A DNA stretch of 60,984 bases from Pseudomonas sp. (GCA_030603065.1 JAUVYN010000011.1:1-60984); one strand, 5' to 3'; numbered from the stretch's first letter, positions 27,347-39,149 are shown. The notes: generated by a model not told the origin, from the letters alone. Numbers and translations: made by a program.

Positions 27347-29983
27347 ATGGATATAGACCTACGCCTGCGCGAAGACGTTCATCAGATGGGTGAACTGCTC
27401 GGCCAGACCATTCGTGCGCATCTGGGTGACGCGTTTCTCGAGCGCATCGAGCGGATTCGCCTGGGGGCCAAACATAGCCGCCGGGCGGCGCAGGATACCC
27501 ATGCATCCCTGCTGGCTGCTCTGCAGGATCTGCCAGACGACCAGCTGCTGCCAGTGTGCAGAGCGTTCAACCAGTTCCTGAATCTCGCCAACATTGCCGA
27601 GCAATACCATCGCATTCGCCGTCGTCGTGAGCATGACCCCGTGCCCTTTGAGCAGCGCTGCGTGCCGGAGTTGTTGCAGCGCCTGCAGAGTGCCGGCATG
27701 GCGGCGGCCGATATTCGCCACCACGTCGAGAATCTGGACATCGAGCTGGTGCTCACCGCCCATCCGACCGAAGTGGCGAGGCGCACCCTGATCCAGAAGT
27801 ACGATGCCATCGCCGCAGCGCTCGCCCGGCGTGATCACGATGATCTTTCCGCAGAAGAACGCGAAGAGGTACTCGCGGATCTGGCCAGACTGATCAGCGA
27901 GGCCTGGCATACCGATGAAATAAGGCGCAACCGTCCCACCCCGGTAGATGAGGCCAAATGGGGTTTTGCGGTCATCGAAAACTCCCTCTGGCAAGCGCTG
28001 CCTCGCTTTCTGCGACAACTGGATCGGGATCTGCACGGAGCCACCGGTGAGCATCTGCCGCTGCGCAGCGTGCCAGTCAAGGTGGCGTCCTGGATGGGCG
28101 GTGACCGGGATGGCAACCCCAACGTGACAGCGGTGGTAACCCGAGAGGTGCTACTGCTCGGCCGCTGGATGGCAGCAGATCTTTATCTGCGCGATATCGA
28201 AGCCCTCAGCACCCAGCTCTCGATGGAAGTGGCCAGCGCCGAGTTGCTGGCACGAACCGGCCAGGTCGATGAGCCCTACCGGGCTCTGCTCAAACGGCTG
28301 CGAAGCCGCCTCCATATCACCCGCGACTGGGCGCAGGCTGCGTTGTCCGCAGATCTGCCATCGCCGGACGGCTGTCTGCAGCAGCTCGATGATCTCAGGG
28401 AGCCGCTGGAATGCTGTTACCGTTCGCTCTGTGACAATGGCATGCAGCTGATCGCCGACGGCGCTCTCCTGGATACGCTGCGGCGCGTCAATGCGTTTGG
28501 TATCGGACTGGTGCGGCTGGATATTCGTCAGGACGCGACGCGCCATGCCGACGCGCTGACCGAGCTGACCGAATACCTTGGCCTGGGACGCTACGGAGAC
28601 TGGGACGAGGATCGGCGAATCAGTTTCCTGCTGGGTGAGCTGCACAGTCGGAGACCGCTGCTGCCTCCGGACTGGGAACCCACTGCAGAAACGCGGGAGG
28701 TGCTCGAGACCTGTCGCGTCGTCGCAGCCCAGCCGGCTGAACTGCTCGGCTCCTATGTGATCTCCATGGCGGCCCGTGCCTCCGATGTGCTGGCTGTCAA
28801 GCTTCTGCTCAAGATGGTCGGCGTACGCCGGCCCATGCGCGTCGCTCCGCTGTTCGAGACGCTCGACGATCTGGATAATGCCGCGCCGGTCATTGATCGG
28901 CTGCTCTCGCTCGCCGACTACCGCAGCCTGATCGGAGACGAGCAGGAAGTCATGATCGGTTACTCGGATTCCGCGAAGGATGCCGGTGCGCTTGCGGCGG
29001 GCTGGGCGCAGTATCGGGCCCAGGAGGCGCTGGTCGAGGTATGTCAGCGGCTCGGCGTGCGGCTTCGCTTGTTCCACGGGCGCGGTGGCACCGTCGGCCG
29101 GGGTGGTGCACCTGCGCACATGGCTATCCTTTCCCAGCCGCCCGGTTCGGTGAACGGTCAGTTCCGTGTGACGGAACAGGGCGAAATGATTCGCTTCAAA
29201 TACGGGTTGCCGGCCATCGCGGTGCAGAGCATGCAGCTGTATACCAGTGCCGTACTGGAGGCCACGCTGCTGCCGCCGCCTGCCCCCAGCCAGGCGTGGC
29301 GCGACTGCATGCAGAGGTTGGCGGATCGGTCGGTTGAGCTCTACCGCGGGGTGGTCCGTGAGGAGCCGCGCTTCGTCGAATACTTCCGCCAGGCAACGCC
29401 CGAGCAGGAGCTGGCACGTCTACCGTTGGGTAGTCGCCCGGCCAAGCGCCGTTCGCAGGGTGGTATCGAGACCCTGCGAGCCATTCCCTGGATTTTCGCC
29501 TGGACCCAGACGCGCATGATGCTGCCGGCCTGGCTGGGCGCCGGCCAGGCGCTCGCCGAGGCGCTGGAGCACGGCGAAGGGGAACGCCTGCAGGAAATGA
29601 TGGCAGGCTGGCCTTTCTTTCTGGCTCGCATCGAGATGCTCGAGATGGTGCTGTCCAAGGCAGATGGAAACATCGCCCGGTTCTATGAAGAACGCCTGGC
29701 CGACCCGGAACTCTGGCCGCTGGGTGAGCGTCTGCGGGCCGCGCTGGAGCAGGCGGTGCAGGTAGTACTGGCGCTGCGCGGTACCAGCGAATTGCTCGCT
29801 CACAACCGGGCGCTGGCCGAGTCGGTAGCGGTACGCAACCCCTACACCGACCCGTTGCATCTGCTGCAGGCAGAGTTGCTGGGGCGGACCCGGACCCTCG
29901 GCAGTGCGCTGGATGAGCGGCTCGAGCGAGCGCTTCTGGTTACCGTGGCGGGAATCGCCGCCGGCATGCGCAATACCGGCTGA
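27347..29983 (+). CDS. ppc: phosphoenolpyruvate carboxylase
   Basis: Anaplerotic enzyme adding bicarbonate to PEP to form oxaloacetate. ATG 27347 behind AAAGGA gives 878 residues. The catalytic histidine H139 in VLTAHPTE and the [10 protein letters not shown] loop are intact, and the C-terminus ends in RNTG as in the family. The frame is open 18 codons further upstream, but that extension does not resemble the family. Confidence 0.97.
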   Translation: MDIDLRLREDVHQMGELLGQTIRAHLGDAFLERIERIRLGAKHSRRAAQDTHASLLAALQDLPDDQLLPVCRAFNQFLNLANIAEQYHRIRRRREHDPVPFEQRCVPELLQRLQSAGMAAADIRHHVENLDIELVLTAHPTEVARRTLIQKYDAIAAALARRDHDDLSAEEREEVLADLARLISEAWHTDEIRRNRPTPVDEAKWGFAVIENSLWQALPRFLRQLDRDLHGATGEHLPLRSVPVKVASWMGGDRDGNPNVTAVVTREVLLLGRWMAADLYLRDIEALSTQLSMEVASAELLARTGQVDEPYRALLKRLRSRLHITRDWAQAALSADLPSPDGCLQQLDDLREPLECCYRSLCDNGMQLIADGALLDTLRRVNAFGIGLVRLDIRQDATRHADALTELTEYLGLGRYGDWDEDRRISFLLGELHSRRPLLPPDWEPTAETREVLETCRVVAAQPAELLGSYVISMAARASDVLAVKLLLKMVGVRRPMRVAPLFETLDDLDNAAPVIDRLLSLADYRSLIGDEQEVMIGYSDSAKDAGALAAGWAQYRAQEALVEVCQRLGVRLRLFHGRGGTVGRGGAPAHMAILSQPPGSVNGQFRVTEQGEMIRFKYGLPAIAVQSMQLYTSAVLEATLLPPPAPSQAWRDCMQRLADRSVELYRGVVREEPRFVEYFRQATPEQELARLPLGSRPAKRRSQGGIETLRAIPWIFAWTQTRMMLPAWLGAGQALAEALEHGEGERLQEMMAGWPFFLARIEMLEMVLSKADGNIARFYEERLADPELWPLGERLRAALEQAVQVVLALRGTSELLAHNRALAESVAVRNPYTDPLHLLQAELLGRTRTLGSALDERLERALLVTVAGIAAGMRNTG

Positions 29984-30173
29984 CTATGCGCGCAGCCCCC
30001 GCGGCCGCGCTCGGTCAGGTTACCGACTATCGTCCAGCTTGTGCCGGCCGGGTTCGGCGTGTATGTTGGACGCCCTTCAGCATGCAGCGGCATGCCACAG
30101 TTCCCCGACACCGGCATCGATTCCGGTGGGGCCAGCCCGCGACGAGCAGACGGGCGGCGCAAATTCAAGTTAG

Positions 30174-30836
<663 letters not shown>

Positions 30837-30855
30837 GCCGATAGCTGTCATGCCC

Positions 30856-30888
30856 GAGCCCGTCGACCCTGGTCGTACGGGCTCTTTT
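30856..30888 (+). terminator. intrinsic terminator after adk
   Basis: Stem arms GAGCCCGT (30856-30863) and ACGGGCTC (30877-30884) with a 13-base loop and a TTTT run (30885-30888). Separates adk from tsaB. Confidence 0.8.
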
Positions 30889-30928
30889 GTCTGATCTTTG
30901 CGCTCGTTTCGAATCACGGTTCAAGCCC

Positions 30929-31600
30929 ATGCCCACATTGCTCGCTCTGGATACCGCTACCGAGGCCTGCTCGGCGGCGCTTCTGCATGAAGGTCGTCTT
31001 TACTGGCGATTCGAAGTGATACCCAGGCTTCACGCCCAGCGCCTCCTGCCGATGCTGCATGAGCTTCTGGGGGAGGCGGGTATCCGGCTGCCTCAGGTCG
31101 ATGCGCTGGTGTTTGGCCGCGGGCCTGGCGCCTTTACCGGAGTGCGTATCGCCACCGGTATGGTCCAGGGGCTGGCGTTCGCCACCGGCAAGCCGGTGAT
31201 CGGCATCTCGAACCTCGCGGCGCTGGCTCAGCGGGCCTGGCGGGAGGAGGGGGCGCAAAGCGTGTGCGCAGCTATCGATGCGCGTATGGACGAAGTCTAT
31301 TGGGGCTGTTATCAGGTGACCGACGGCGTCATGCGACTTCGTGGCACCGAGATCGTGGCACCGCCGGAACGGGTAACGTTGGCGGCGGGGATGGACGCGC
31401 CGGTGGGCGCGGGTACCGGCTGGCAATACGGGGCGCGGCTGGCGGTCAGTGTGGAAAGGAGCTTTCCGGATTACCTGCCGGATGCCCGGGACCTGCTGGC
31501 GCTGGCGCTGCCGCATTGGCAGGCTGGTGAACTGCTCGACGCGGCAGATGCCCAGCCGGTGTATCTGCGCGACGAGATCGCGACCCCCAGGGCGGGATAG
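30929..31600 (+). CDS. tsaB: tRNA t6A biosynthesis protein TsaB
   Basis: Partner of TsaD and TsaE in making N6-threonylcarbamoyladenosine at position 37 of ANN-decoding tRNAs. 223 residues from ATG 30929. The ASKHA-fold start LLALDTATEAC and the FGRGPGAFTGVRIATG stretch are typical. The reading frame opens earlier (30887), but that part falls by the adk terminator. TsaD and TsaE are not in the window; TcdA, which acts later on t6A, is. Confidence 0.94.
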   Translation: MPTLLALDTATEACSAALLHEGRLYWRFEVIPRLHAQRLLPMLHELLGEAGIRLPQVDALVFGRGPGAFTGVRIATGMVQGLAFATGKPVIGISNLAALAQRAWREEGAQSVCAAIDARMDEVYWGCYQVTDGVMRLRGTEIVAPPERVTLAAGMDAPVGAGTGWQYGARLAVSVERSFPDYLPDARDLLALALPHWQAGELLDAADAQPVYLRDEIATPRAG

Positions 31601-31707
31601 ATCGCCGCCTTGCGTGGTCATAGCACAGACACGTGGTTTCGTCGGCGGGCTTTGCGCCGCCGGCCGAGACCGGTTAATCTGCGCCTTACTAGCCTGGAGT
31701 CCTACCC

Positions 31708-32016
31708 ATGCGTCTGGATGGCTTCAATTCCCTCAGCTCTCTGCCCGATCGCGGCCTGCGTCCTGTTGCGCCGGCCAACAGCGAGCCCGTGCGTGCCGGA
31801 CTCAGTGCTCCCGCTGCGCCGGTGGAGCCGGTCGCTACCCTCGCGCCCCGAGCGGTCAGTGCTCTGGCGCCGAATGCAGAATACATTCCGGCCCGTCGCG
31901 AGTCCCAGGAACCGGTATACGGACGCAGCAACGCCGCGCTGGCCAGTTATCAGAGCACTGCGAGCCTCCCGGACCCGGACGCCGAGGGCATCTTCGGTCT
32001 CGATCTTTACGCCTGA
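31708..32016 (+). CDS. small Pro/Ala-rich protein, unknown
   Basis: 102 residues from ATG 31708, preceded by CTGGAG. The middle (about 20-55) is low-complexity Ala/Pro/Val and probably disordered; the C-terminus (DPDAEGIFGLDLYA) is acidic. No signal peptide or membrane segment. It lies between tsaB and rsmJ; I have a recollection that small proteins of this kind occur there in Pseudomonas, but the function is unknown to me. Confidence 0.6.
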   Translation: MRLDGFNSLSSLPDRGLRPVAPANSEPVRAGLSAPAAPVEPVATLAPRAVSALAPNAEYIPARRESQEPVYGRSNAALASYQSTASLPDPDAEGIFGLDLYA

Positions 32017-32022
32017 TCCGAT

Positions 32023-32814
32023 TTGGGTGGTCTCTTGACGCTGCCCTCGCTGGCGGTGCTTGCCGCTACCCCTGATCAGCATGCACGGGCTGCGGGTTTG
32101 GCCGAGCGCCTTGCTTGCCCCTGCCTCGACGCCTTCTCGTCCGACTACCCGCTGTTGCTGCAATGCGATGACGATGGCCTTGCCCTAAGAGCCACCGGCC
32201 CTGACGCCCCGGGCCTGGTGCGGGTCGACTTCGTCGAGGGAGCTCTGGCCCATCGGCGGCAGTTCGGCGGCGGGGCAGGGCAGATGGTCGCCCGTGCGGT
32301 GGGCCTGAAGGGTGCACTGCGGCCCTCGGTACTGGACGCTACTGCCGGGCTTGGCCGCGATGCCTTCGTGCTCGCTGCGCTGGGCTGCGAAGTGACACTG
32401 CTGGAGCGACAGCCGGTCATCGCCGCACTGCTCGAGGACGGCCTGCAGCGCGCCCTGCAGGCTGGTGGAGAGGTGGCCGAGATCGTCTCCCGAATGCGCT
32501 TCATCGAGGTCGATGCTATTGCTGCCATGGATGCCTGGGAATTACCGATACCTCAGGTGATCCACCTCGACCCGATGTTTCCTCATCGGGAGAAATCGGC
32601 ACTGGTGAAGAAGGAGATGCGTCTGTTTCGCCCGCTGGCGGGTGACGACATGGACGCTCCTGCCCTGCTCGAGGCTGCGCTCCGGCTGGCCAGTCACCGG
32701 GTGGTGGTCAAGCGGGCGCGCAAGGCGCCGGCGATCGAGGGGAGGGCACCCACAGCCGAGATTGCCGGGCAGTCCAGTCGTTATGACATTTACGGACTGC
32801 GCCGGCTGGCCTGA
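32023..32814 (+). CDS. rsmJ: 16S rRNA (guanine-1516-N2)-methyltransferase
   Basis: SAM-dependent enzyme modifying G1516 of 16S rRNA. The SAM-binding motif [15 protein letters not shown] is near residue 105 and the catalytic HLDPMFPHR follows. The first possible start is a TTG at 32023; another TTG four codons later fits too, so the N-terminus is uncertain. It converges on plsB with a 4-base gap. Confidence 0.9.
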   Translation: MGGLLTLPSLAVLAATPDQHARAAGLAERLACPCLDAFSSDYPLLLQCDDDGLALRATGPDAPGLVRVDFVEGALAHRRQFGGGAGQMVARAVGLKGALRPSVLDATAGLGRDAFVLAALGCEVTLLERQPVIAALLEDGLQRALQAGGEVAEIVSRMRFIEVDAIAAMDAWELPIPQVIHLDPMFPHREKSALVKKEMRLFRPLAGDDMDAPALLEAALRLASHRVVVKRARKAPAIEGRAPTAEIAGQSSRYDIYGLRRLA

Positions 32815-32818
32815 ACCT

Positions 32819-35290
32819 TCAGCCCGACGAGGTCCGCGCCACCTGTTTGATCGACAGGCGGATTTCGGCGGTCAGGACGCGTTTGGCGGCGTTCTCGGCG
32901 ATGTCTTCCAGCTCTGCCCGATAATGCAGTCGGTTGTCCGTATCGGTACTGAGCACCTCCATTTCGCCGAGTCGGCTGATGAATTGGCGGAACAGCGTCT
33001 TGTCGAAAAACTCTGGGGCGTTCAGCCCGTGCAGAATCGACAGCCGCTGAGCCATCACCGAACACAGGCTCTCCAGTTCCTCCGCGGTAAGGCTGCCGTT
33101 GGGGTTGTTCAGCAGCAAGGCTGCGACCATGTAAAACCGTTCCAGAATCTGAATGACGCTGCGCGCCAGGAGACTCAGCAGGACGAACTCACGCGAGCTG
33201 GGGTCGGGGCGCAGGACCTGTCCGTCATCTTCTGTAAGCAGCTTCTCGGCGACCAGACCGTCGATCCATGAGTTGATAACCCCCGGCAGCTCCGCTTCGT
33301 CCCAGTGCATGAACAGCTCGGCCTGAAGGTAGGGATAAATAGCGGTGATCAGCTTCTCGATGTGCGAACGGGTCATCCGCGAATTGTTCATGAACAGACA
33401 AGCGATCAGAGCCGGAAGCGCCACCAGGTGCAGCACATTGTTTCGGTAGTAGGTCATCAGAACGGCCTGGGGCTCGTCCAGATACAGTATTTCCCCAAGG
33501 GCATCGGACTGCCGGCCGATCATGTCCATATCTTCGACGTGGCGAATCAGCCCCTGACCATCGAGCTCCGGCAACGTAACGCTGCTGCTGTAGGGCACCC
33601 GTCTGAGCAGTCCCATGTAGGTGTCGAGCACCCGCACCAGGGCAGGCTCATCCAGTGCCAGGCGCGGCGTCGAAAGCATCACCAGCGCCACCAGATTGAC
33701 CGGGTTGGCGTCGGCGGCGGCATTGATCGAGCGGGCAAGCGTGCGGCCAAGCTGGTTGGTCGCATCATTCAGCCAGTCAGGTCGGAACTGCGGGCCATGG
33801 TCGGACTGCCGCCATCCGGGCTGTTGCTGATCGAGAAAGCCCGCCAGGGACACCGGTTCGCCGAAATTGACCGCCACCTGCCCGAACCGCAGCTTGAGTG
33901 CGGACAATACCCGAAAGATATCGAAAAACGACTCCTTCTTCTTGGCCTGGCCGCGCAGCTCACCGAGATAGGTTCGTCCCTCGAGCACCCGTTCGTAACC
34001 GATATAGACGGGCATGAAAACAATTGGGCGGCGGTTCGAGCGCAGGAAACTGCGCAGAGTGATGGCCAGCATGCCGGTCTTGGGTGCCAGCGTGCGTCCG
34101 GTGCGCGAGCGGCCCCCTTCGATGAAGTACTCTACCGGGAAACCCCGGCTGAACAGCGTGTGCAGATACTCGTTGAAGACCGCCGTGTAGAGGCGGTTGC
34201 CCTTGAAGGTGCGACGCATGAAGAAGGCACCTCCACGGCGCAGAATGCCGCCTATCACCGGCATGTCCAGGTTGATGCCCGCCGCGATGTGCGGAGGCGT
34301 CAGGCTGTTGCGAAACAGCAGGTAGGACAGCAACAGGTAGTCGATGTGGCTCCGGTGGCACGGCACATAGATGATCTCGTTGCCCCGGGCGATTTCCTGG
34401 ACCCGCTCGATATGATTGACCCGTACGCCCTGGTAGAGCTTGTTCCAGAACCAGGACAGCACCACCTCGAGAAAGCGAATGATGGTGTAGGTGAAGTCCG
34501 CGGCGATTTCATTAGCGTAGCGGGCCGCTTCGCGGCGAACCTTCTCTTCCTTGATGCCCCGGGCCTGTGCCTCGCTGGCTATGGCCTCGCGTACTGCCGG
34601 AGCATGCAGCAACCCCTTTAGCAAGAGGCGCCGATTGGCGATGTCCGGACCGACCACAGCGGCTCGCTGCTGGCGAAAATGCATCCGCAGTAGGCGATTT
34701 ACCTTGCGGACATTGCGCTCATGGCCGAGGCCTTCGTCGACCAGTTCCCGGAGTGACAGCGGTGGACCGAAGCGTACCCGGATCTTGCGCCCATGCAGCA
34801 AAACGGCGAAGAGTTTGCGCAGGCGTCCCCCCATGTCCCAGTTGTAGGCGAACAGGAGCTTGATCGGCGACGATTCCACGTCCGGCGATTGTCCCCAGAA
34901 TACCGAGACGGGTACCAGCTGCACATCGCCGCGGGCGAAGTCTTCCACCGAGGCCAGAGCACGCAATAGCCGCGGCGACTGCTCCCGCGGATCAGGGCGG
35001 GCAATGAACGCGTGCTGCTTGCTCAGGAACACGAAGGATTCGGCCTCCGGAAGGGGTTCGGCCGGCGCCCGCACCGGACGTGGCAGTCCGGCGCGGGTAC
35101 ACTCGCGGTCGACTATCAGCAGATCGGATAGCGAGCGGTAGGGCAGCACATAGATGATCGGCGCGTTCAGGTCCAGCGACTGGACAATACTGGTCTTGCC
35201 GATTCGCTCCGAACGGGCCCAGAGATAAAGCAGTCGACGAAGCAGCCCGAAGCGCAGGCGGCCGAAAAAGGTGGAGTACTGGGCGGACAT
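32819..35290 (-). CDS. plsB: glycerol-3-phosphate 1-O-acyltransferase
   Basis: Membrane enzyme adding the first acyl chain to glycerol 3-phosphate in phospholipid synthesis. 823 residues. The catalytic HX4D motif is H312-D317 (HRSHID) and the substrate motif [10 protein letters not shown] is at 391-400. The long C-terminal part is usual in PlsB. It is divergent from the ABC operon across a 324-base gap. Confidence 0.97.
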   Translation of the reverse strand: MSAQYSTFFGRLRFGLLRRLLYLWARSERIGKTSIVQSLDLNAPIIYVLPYRSLSDLLIVDRECTRAGLPRPVRAPAEPLPEAESFVFLSKQHAFIARPDPREQSPRLLRALASVEDFARGDVQLVPVSVFWGQSPDVESSPIKLLFAYNWDMGGRLRKLFAVLLHGRKIRVRFGPPLSLRELVDEGLGHERNVRKVNRLLRMHFRQQRAAVVGPDIANRRLLLKGLLHAPAVREAIASEAQARGIKEEKVRREAARYANEIAADFTYTIIRFLEVVLSWFWNKLYQGVRVNHIERVQEIARGNEIIYVPCHRSHIDYLLLSYLLFRNSLTPPHIAAGINLDMPVIGGILRRGGAFFMRRTFKGNRLYTAVFNEYLHTLFSRGFPVEYFIEGGRSRTGRTLAPKTGMLAITLRSFLRSNRRPIVFMPVYIGYERVLEGRTYLGELRGQAKKKESFFDIFRVLSALKLRFGQVAVNFGEPVSLAGFLDQQQPGWRQSDHGPQFRPDWLNDATNQLGRTLARSINAAADANPVNLVALVMLSTPRLALDEPALVRVLDTYMGLLRRVPYSSSVTLPELDGQGLIRHVEDMDMIGRQSDALGEILYLDEPQAVLMTYYRNNVLHLVALPALIACLFMNNSRMTRSHIEKLITAIYPYLQAELFMHWDEAELPGVINSWIDGLVAEKLLTEDDGQVLRPDPSSREFVLLSLLARSVIQILERFYMVAALLLNNPNGSLTAEELESLCSVMAQRLSILHGLNAPEFFDKTLFRQFISRLGEMEVLSTDTDNRLHYRAELEDIAENAAKRVLTAEIRLSIKQVARTSSG

Positions 35291-35394
35291 GTCATTCTCT
35301 TGTTCGGTAGAGGGCTCGCAGTGCCGATTCTAGCGGTTTTAATGATTGGTTACAGCGCACTCGGCTGCGGCTAGCCTAAGCCTGCCTGCGGCTC

Positions 35395-35423
35395 TTGAAA
35401 TGCCCGGCCTCGCTAAATATATT
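35395..35423 (+). promoter_or_regulatory. sigma-70 promoter of the ABC/GldG operon
   Basis: TTGAAA (35395-35400), 17-base spacer, TATATT (35418-35423): five of six matches at both hexamers with ideal spacing. This is the best sigma-70 match I noticed. Transcription would start near 35430, leaving about 185 bases of leader. Confidence 0.7.
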
Positions 35424-35435
35424 CGGCCTCGACTA
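35405..35435 (+). repeat. direct repeat flanking the -10 element
   Basis: CGGCCTCGCTA at 35405-35415 and CGGCCTCGACTA at 35424-35435, repeated at 19 bases, about two helical turns. One copy is in the promoter spacer, the other at the predicted start site. This spacing suits a dimeric regulator, but no regulator is identified. Confidence 0.5.
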
Positions 35436-35614
35436 CGCGGATACCGGTCGCTTGCCAAGGGGCAGACGGACGTGCCTACCGCGCTTTCGCGCGGTCATCA
35501 GTTGTTTACGTTCCGCCTGAGCTATCCCCCCTTTGTGCCATCAATCCATGTATCCTTGCGTGTCGCAGGTGACCAGCTGCGTGCACCAGTACCAAGGGGG
35601 AAATATAGAAGGCC

Positions 35615-36541
35615 ATGATAAAGATAAACAGCCTCACCAAACGATTCGGCGAGCATGTCGCAGTGGACAACCTGTCCTTCGACGTGCAGCCAGGCGAAGT
35701 ACTGGGTTTCCTCGGTCCCAATGGGGCGGGCAAATCCACGACCATGAAGATGCTGACCGGGTTTCTGACCCCGGACGGCGGTACTGCCTCGGTTTGCGGG
35801 TTTGACATTCAGACCCAGATTCTTCAGGCCCAGCAGCAGATGGGCTACCTGCCCGAGGGAGCGCCCTGCTATGGAGACATGCGCGTCAGGCGTTTCCTGG
35901 AGTTCATCGCTGAAGTGCGCGGTCTTGGTGGCAGCGCGAGGCGCAGCGCCGTGGATCGGGCCATCGAGCAGGTCGAGCTGCAGGGCGTGCTCGATCAGAG
36001 TATCGAGACCCTGTCCAAGGGCTTCAAGCGTCGCGTGGGCCTGGCGCAGGCGATCCTGCATGACCCCGCTGTGCTGATTCTCGATGAACCAACCGATGGT
36101 CTGGACCCTAATCAGAAGCACCAGGTGCGCAACCTGATCAAGCAACTGGCCAGCGGCAGCAACAAGATAGTGGTGATTTCCACGCATATCCTCGAGGAGG
36201 TCAGCGCGGTCTGCACCCGCGCCGTGGTCATTGCCCATGGCAAGCTGCTTGCCGATGGCACCCCCGACGAACTAGAAGCCCGCTCTCGCTACCATCAGGC
36301 CGTGACTGTCGCCCTGCAGCAACCGGTCGATGGCTCCCCGCTGCTCGCCCTGCCAGGCGTGCTAGAGGTCGAAACACAGCGTGACGGCAGGTTGCTCACC
36401 GTACTGGCCAAGCCGGGTGAAGTGATCTTTCCAGCGGTGGGCGAGTTCGCGCGCACCCATCAGTGGCCGGTGCAGGAGCTTTCCGTCGAGCGCGGTCGTC
36501 TGGATGAAGTGTTCCGCACCCTGACGGAGAAAGCCGCATGA
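35615..36541 (+). CDS. ABC transporter ATP-binding protein (GldA-like)
   Basis: ATPase of an ABC-2 type exporter, 308 residues. Walker A GPNGAGKST at 34-42, signature LSKGFKRRV near 133 (variant of LSGGQ), Walker B LILDEPTDGLDP near 155, and the H-loop in ISTHIL. The C-terminal extension of about 80 residues is common in the GldA/DrrA group. First of four genes; its stop overlaps the permease start. Confidence 0.9.
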   Translation: MIKINSLTKRFGEHVAVDNLSFDVQPGEVLGFLGPNGAGKSTTMKMLTGFLTPDGGTASVCGFDIQTQILQAQQQMGYLPEGAPCYGDMRVRRFLEFIAEVRGLGGSARRSAVDRAIEQVELQGVLDQSIETLSKGFKRRVGLAQAILHDPAVLILDEPTDGLDPNQKHQVRNLIKQLASGSNKIVVISTHILEEVSAVCTRAVVIAHGKLLADGTPDELEARSRYHQAVTVALQQPVDGSPLLALPGVLEVETQRDGRLLTVLAKPGEVIFPAVGEFARTHQWPVQELSVERGRLDEVFRTLTEKAA

Positions 36542-37272
36542 AAAACCTCGGCGTGATCTTCAAGCGGGAGTTGGCCAGCTATTTCGCCACTCCGCTGGCA
36601 TTCATATTCATCGTGATCTTCCTGGTGCTGTCAGGTGTGTTCACCTTTTATCTGGGCGGCTTTTACGAAAGCGGTCAGGCGGATTTGAACCCCTTCTTCA
36701 ACTTCCATCCCTGGCTATACCTGTTTCTGGTACCTGCGGTAGCCATGCGTCTATGGGCCGAAGAGCGCAAGTCGGGCACCATCGAGCTGCTGATGACCCT
36801 GCCCGTTTCCCGGTCGGACATGGTGCTGGGCAAGTTTCTGGCAGCCTGGGTGTTCATCGGTATTGCGCTGTTGCTGACCTTCCCGATCATCATCACCGTC
36901 AACTATCTGGGGGACCCGGACAACGGCGCCATCTTTACCGGATATCTGGGTAGCTGGCTGCTGGCTGGAGGCTATCTCGCCATCGGCTCGTGCATGTCGG
37001 CGCTGACCAAGAATCAGGTGATCGCCTTCATCCTCAGCGTCGTGGCCTGCTTCGTGTTCATTGTCAGCGGCTTTCCGCTGGTACTGGACGTGTTCACCGG
37101 CTGGGCGCCCCAGTGGCTGCTCGATGCCATCGCCTCACTCAGTTTCCTGATTCGCTTCGACGCCATCAGCAAGGGCGTTCTGGATCTGCGTGACCTGCTG
37201 TATTTCATATCGCTCATGGCGGCCTGGTTGCTGGCCACCGCGATTGTCATCGACCTGAAAAAGGCCGATTGA
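36538..37272 (+). CDS. ABC-2 family permease (GldF-like)
   Basis: 244 residues with about six hydrophobic segments (near 18-38, 57-75, 100-120, 137-155, 165-190, 218-238). The phrase WAEERKSGTIELLMTLPVS is the hallmark of ABC-2 permeases close to GldF and NosY. Overlaps the ATPase gene by 4 bases and is followed at 17 bases by the GldG-like gene. Substrate unknown. Confidence 0.9.
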   Translation: MKNLGVIFKRELASYFATPLAFIFIVIFLVLSGVFTFYLGGFYESGQADLNPFFNFHPWLYLFLVPAVAMRLWAEERKSGTIELLMTLPVSRSDMVLGKFLAAWVFIGIALLLTFPIIITVNYLGDPDNGAIFTGYLGSWLLAGGYLAIGSCMSALTKNQVIAFILSVVACFVFIVSGFPLVLDVFTGWAPQWLLDAIASLSFLIRFDAISKGVLDLRDLLYFISLMAAWLLATAIVIDLKKAD

Positions 37273-37289
37273 GGCGAGGAGAAACATCA

Positions 37290-39140
37290 ATGAAACGTAT
37301 CATGTATTCCGGTACCGGCCTGCTGGTGCTGCTGCTCGCCTTCATTGCCTTCAACATGGCTTCGAGCGTGCTGCTGCCCGGTGCTCGGCTGGACCTGACC
37401 GAACAGAAGCTCTACACCATTTCCGACGGCACCCGACAGATCCTCAAGGATCTGGACGAGCCGATCAATCTGTATTTCTTCTTCTCCGACCGTGCCAGCC
37501 GCGACATGGTGGTCCTGCGCAATTACGCGCGTCGGGTCGAAGAAATGCTGCGCGAGTACGAGCGTGTGGCCGGCGACAAGCTGCGCCTGCACATCATCGA
37601 TCCGCAGCCGTTCTCCGAGGCCGAGGACCGTGCCGCCGAGTTCGGTCTTCAGGCCGTCCCGCTGGGGCAGACCGGCGAACAGTTGTACTTCGGCCTCGCC
37701 GGGACCAACACCCTTGCCCAGCGGGAAGTCATTCCCTTCTTCGCACTGGAGCAGGAGGGGCTGCTGGAATACGAGCTGAGTCGTCTGGTCAACAGTCTGG
37801 CCCAGGAAGAGAAGCCCCAGATCGGTCTGATCACCGGGCTGCCGATGGCCGGCGGTATGAACCCCATGACCGGGCAGGGTCTCCCACCATGGGTCGCTTT
37901 CGAGCAGATTCGGCAGATGTTCACGATCCGCAATCTGGAGCCCGACCTGGATGAGATCCCTGAGGACGTCGAGGTACTGCTGCTGGTGCACCCGAAAACG
38001 CTGACCGAAGCAGCGCTTTTCGCCGTCGACCAGTTCGTGTTGCGGGGCGGTCGTTTGCTGGCGTTCATCGACCCGATGGCCGAATCGGACCAGAGCCAGG
38101 AAGCCATGATGGAAATGATGGCTGATGGCCGCGCGTCGGATCTCGGGCCGCTACTGGCGGCATGGGGGGTCGGCTACGACCCCGAGAAAGTTGTGCTCGA
38201 TACGCGCCTTGGCATGTCGGTTGGACGGGGCCAGGGGCAGCCGCCTGCTCGCCATATCGGCTGGCTCGAACTGCAGGCGGCTCAGCTGGATACTGATGAC
38301 ACGGTAACCGCGCCACTTAGCCTGCTTACCGTTGCGAGTGGCGGGGCGTTGATTCCGCTTGAGGGGTCCAGCACCCGTTTCACGCCGCTGCTGTCCAGTA
38401 CGCAGAACAGCGCCTTGGTCGACTCCAGCCGCTTCATGACACTTGAAGACCCGGAAACCCTGCTCAGCGGCTTCCGCTCGGACGACCAGACCTACCATTT
38501 CGCGGCTCGGCTGTCTGGTCCGGCATCGACGGCCTATCCGGAGGGTCTGGAAGGGCGCGAACCGGCTGTTCGCTCGGCGGACAACATCAACGTCATGCTG
38601 GTGGCGGACACCGACATGCTGACCGATCGCATGTGGGTTCGCGTTCAGGACTTTTTCGGCCAACGTGTTCCACAGCCATGGGCTGACAACGGCGGGCTGC
38701 TGATCAACGCGCTGGACAACCTGTCCGGCTCGGAGGCCCTGATCAGCATTCGTTCCCGTGGCGACTTCAGCCGGCCGTTCACCGTGGTCGAGGAGTTGCA
38801 GCGGCAAGCCGAGCGGCGTTTCCGTGCCAGCGAGCAGCGGCTGCAGCAGCGCCTGGCCGAAACCGAGCAGCGTCTGGCACAGATGCAGCAGGGTCAGGAC
38901 CCGACCCAGCTCACCGAGCTGACTCCCGCGCAGCAGGAGGAGATTCAGCGCTATCTGGACGAGAAGCTGGAAATTCGTAAACAGCTTCGTGACGTGCGCT
39001 TTCAACTCAACGCCGACATCGAGCGCCTGGGTGCCCGCTTGCGGGTGATCAATATCGCGCTGGTTCCTGCAATACTCACGCTCGGCGTACTGGTCTGGTG
39101 GCTGGTTGGACGGCTGCGCCGCCGTTCGGCATCGGCATAA
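37290..39140 (+). CDS. GldG-like ABC auxiliary membrane protein
   Basis: 616 residues from ATG 37290 behind GGCGAGGAGA. An N-terminal helix (about 5-28) is followed by a large periplasmic domain of the ABC_transp_aux/GldG type (LTEQKLYTISDGTRQIL, PINLYFFFS). Glutamine-rich coiled coil at about 500-565, and a C-terminal helix near 585-605. In Bacteroidetes GldA/F/G belong to the gliding machinery; in non-gliding proteobacteria the role is unknown. Confidence 0.88.
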   Translation: MKRIMYSGTGLLVLLLAFIAFNMASSVLLPGARLDLTEQKLYTISDGTRQILKDLDEPINLYFFFSDRASRDMVVLRNYARRVEEMLREYERVAGDKLRLHIIDPQPFSEAEDRAAEFGLQAVPLGQTGEQLYFGLAGTNTLAQREVIPFFALEQEGLLEYELSRLVNSLAQEEKPQIGLITGLPMAGGMNPMTGQGLPPWVAFEQIRQMFTIRNLEPDLDEIPEDVEVLLLVHPKTLTEAALFAVDQFVLRGGRLLAFIDPMAESDQSQEAMMEMMADGRASDLGPLLAAWGVGYDPEKVVLDTRLGMSVGRGQGQPPARHIGWLELQAAQLDTDDTVTAPLSLLTVASGGALIPLEGSSTRFTPLLSSTQNSALVDSSRFMTLEDPETLLSGFRSDDQTYHFAARLSGPASTAYPEGLEGREPAVRSADNINVMLVADTDMLTDRMWVRVQDFFGQRVPQPWADNGGLLINALDNLSGSEALISIRSRGDFSRPFTVVEELQRQAERRFRASEQRLQQRLAETEQRLAQMQQGQDPTQLTELTPAQQEEIQRYLDEKLEIRKQLRDVRFQLNADIERLGARLRVINIALVPAILTLGVLVWWLVGRLRRRSASA

Positions 39141-39149
39141 GGGGGGCGG

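Larger units (their letters stand above)
35291..35614. other. 324-base intergenic region between plsB and the ABC operon
   Basis: No convincing coding frame is seen. It holds the plus-strand promoter at 35395-35423 and the direct repeats at 35405-35435. Downstream of them a leader of about 185 bases runs to the ABC gene, with AGAAGG just before the ATG. No clear plsB promoter was found on the other strand. Confidence 0.7.
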
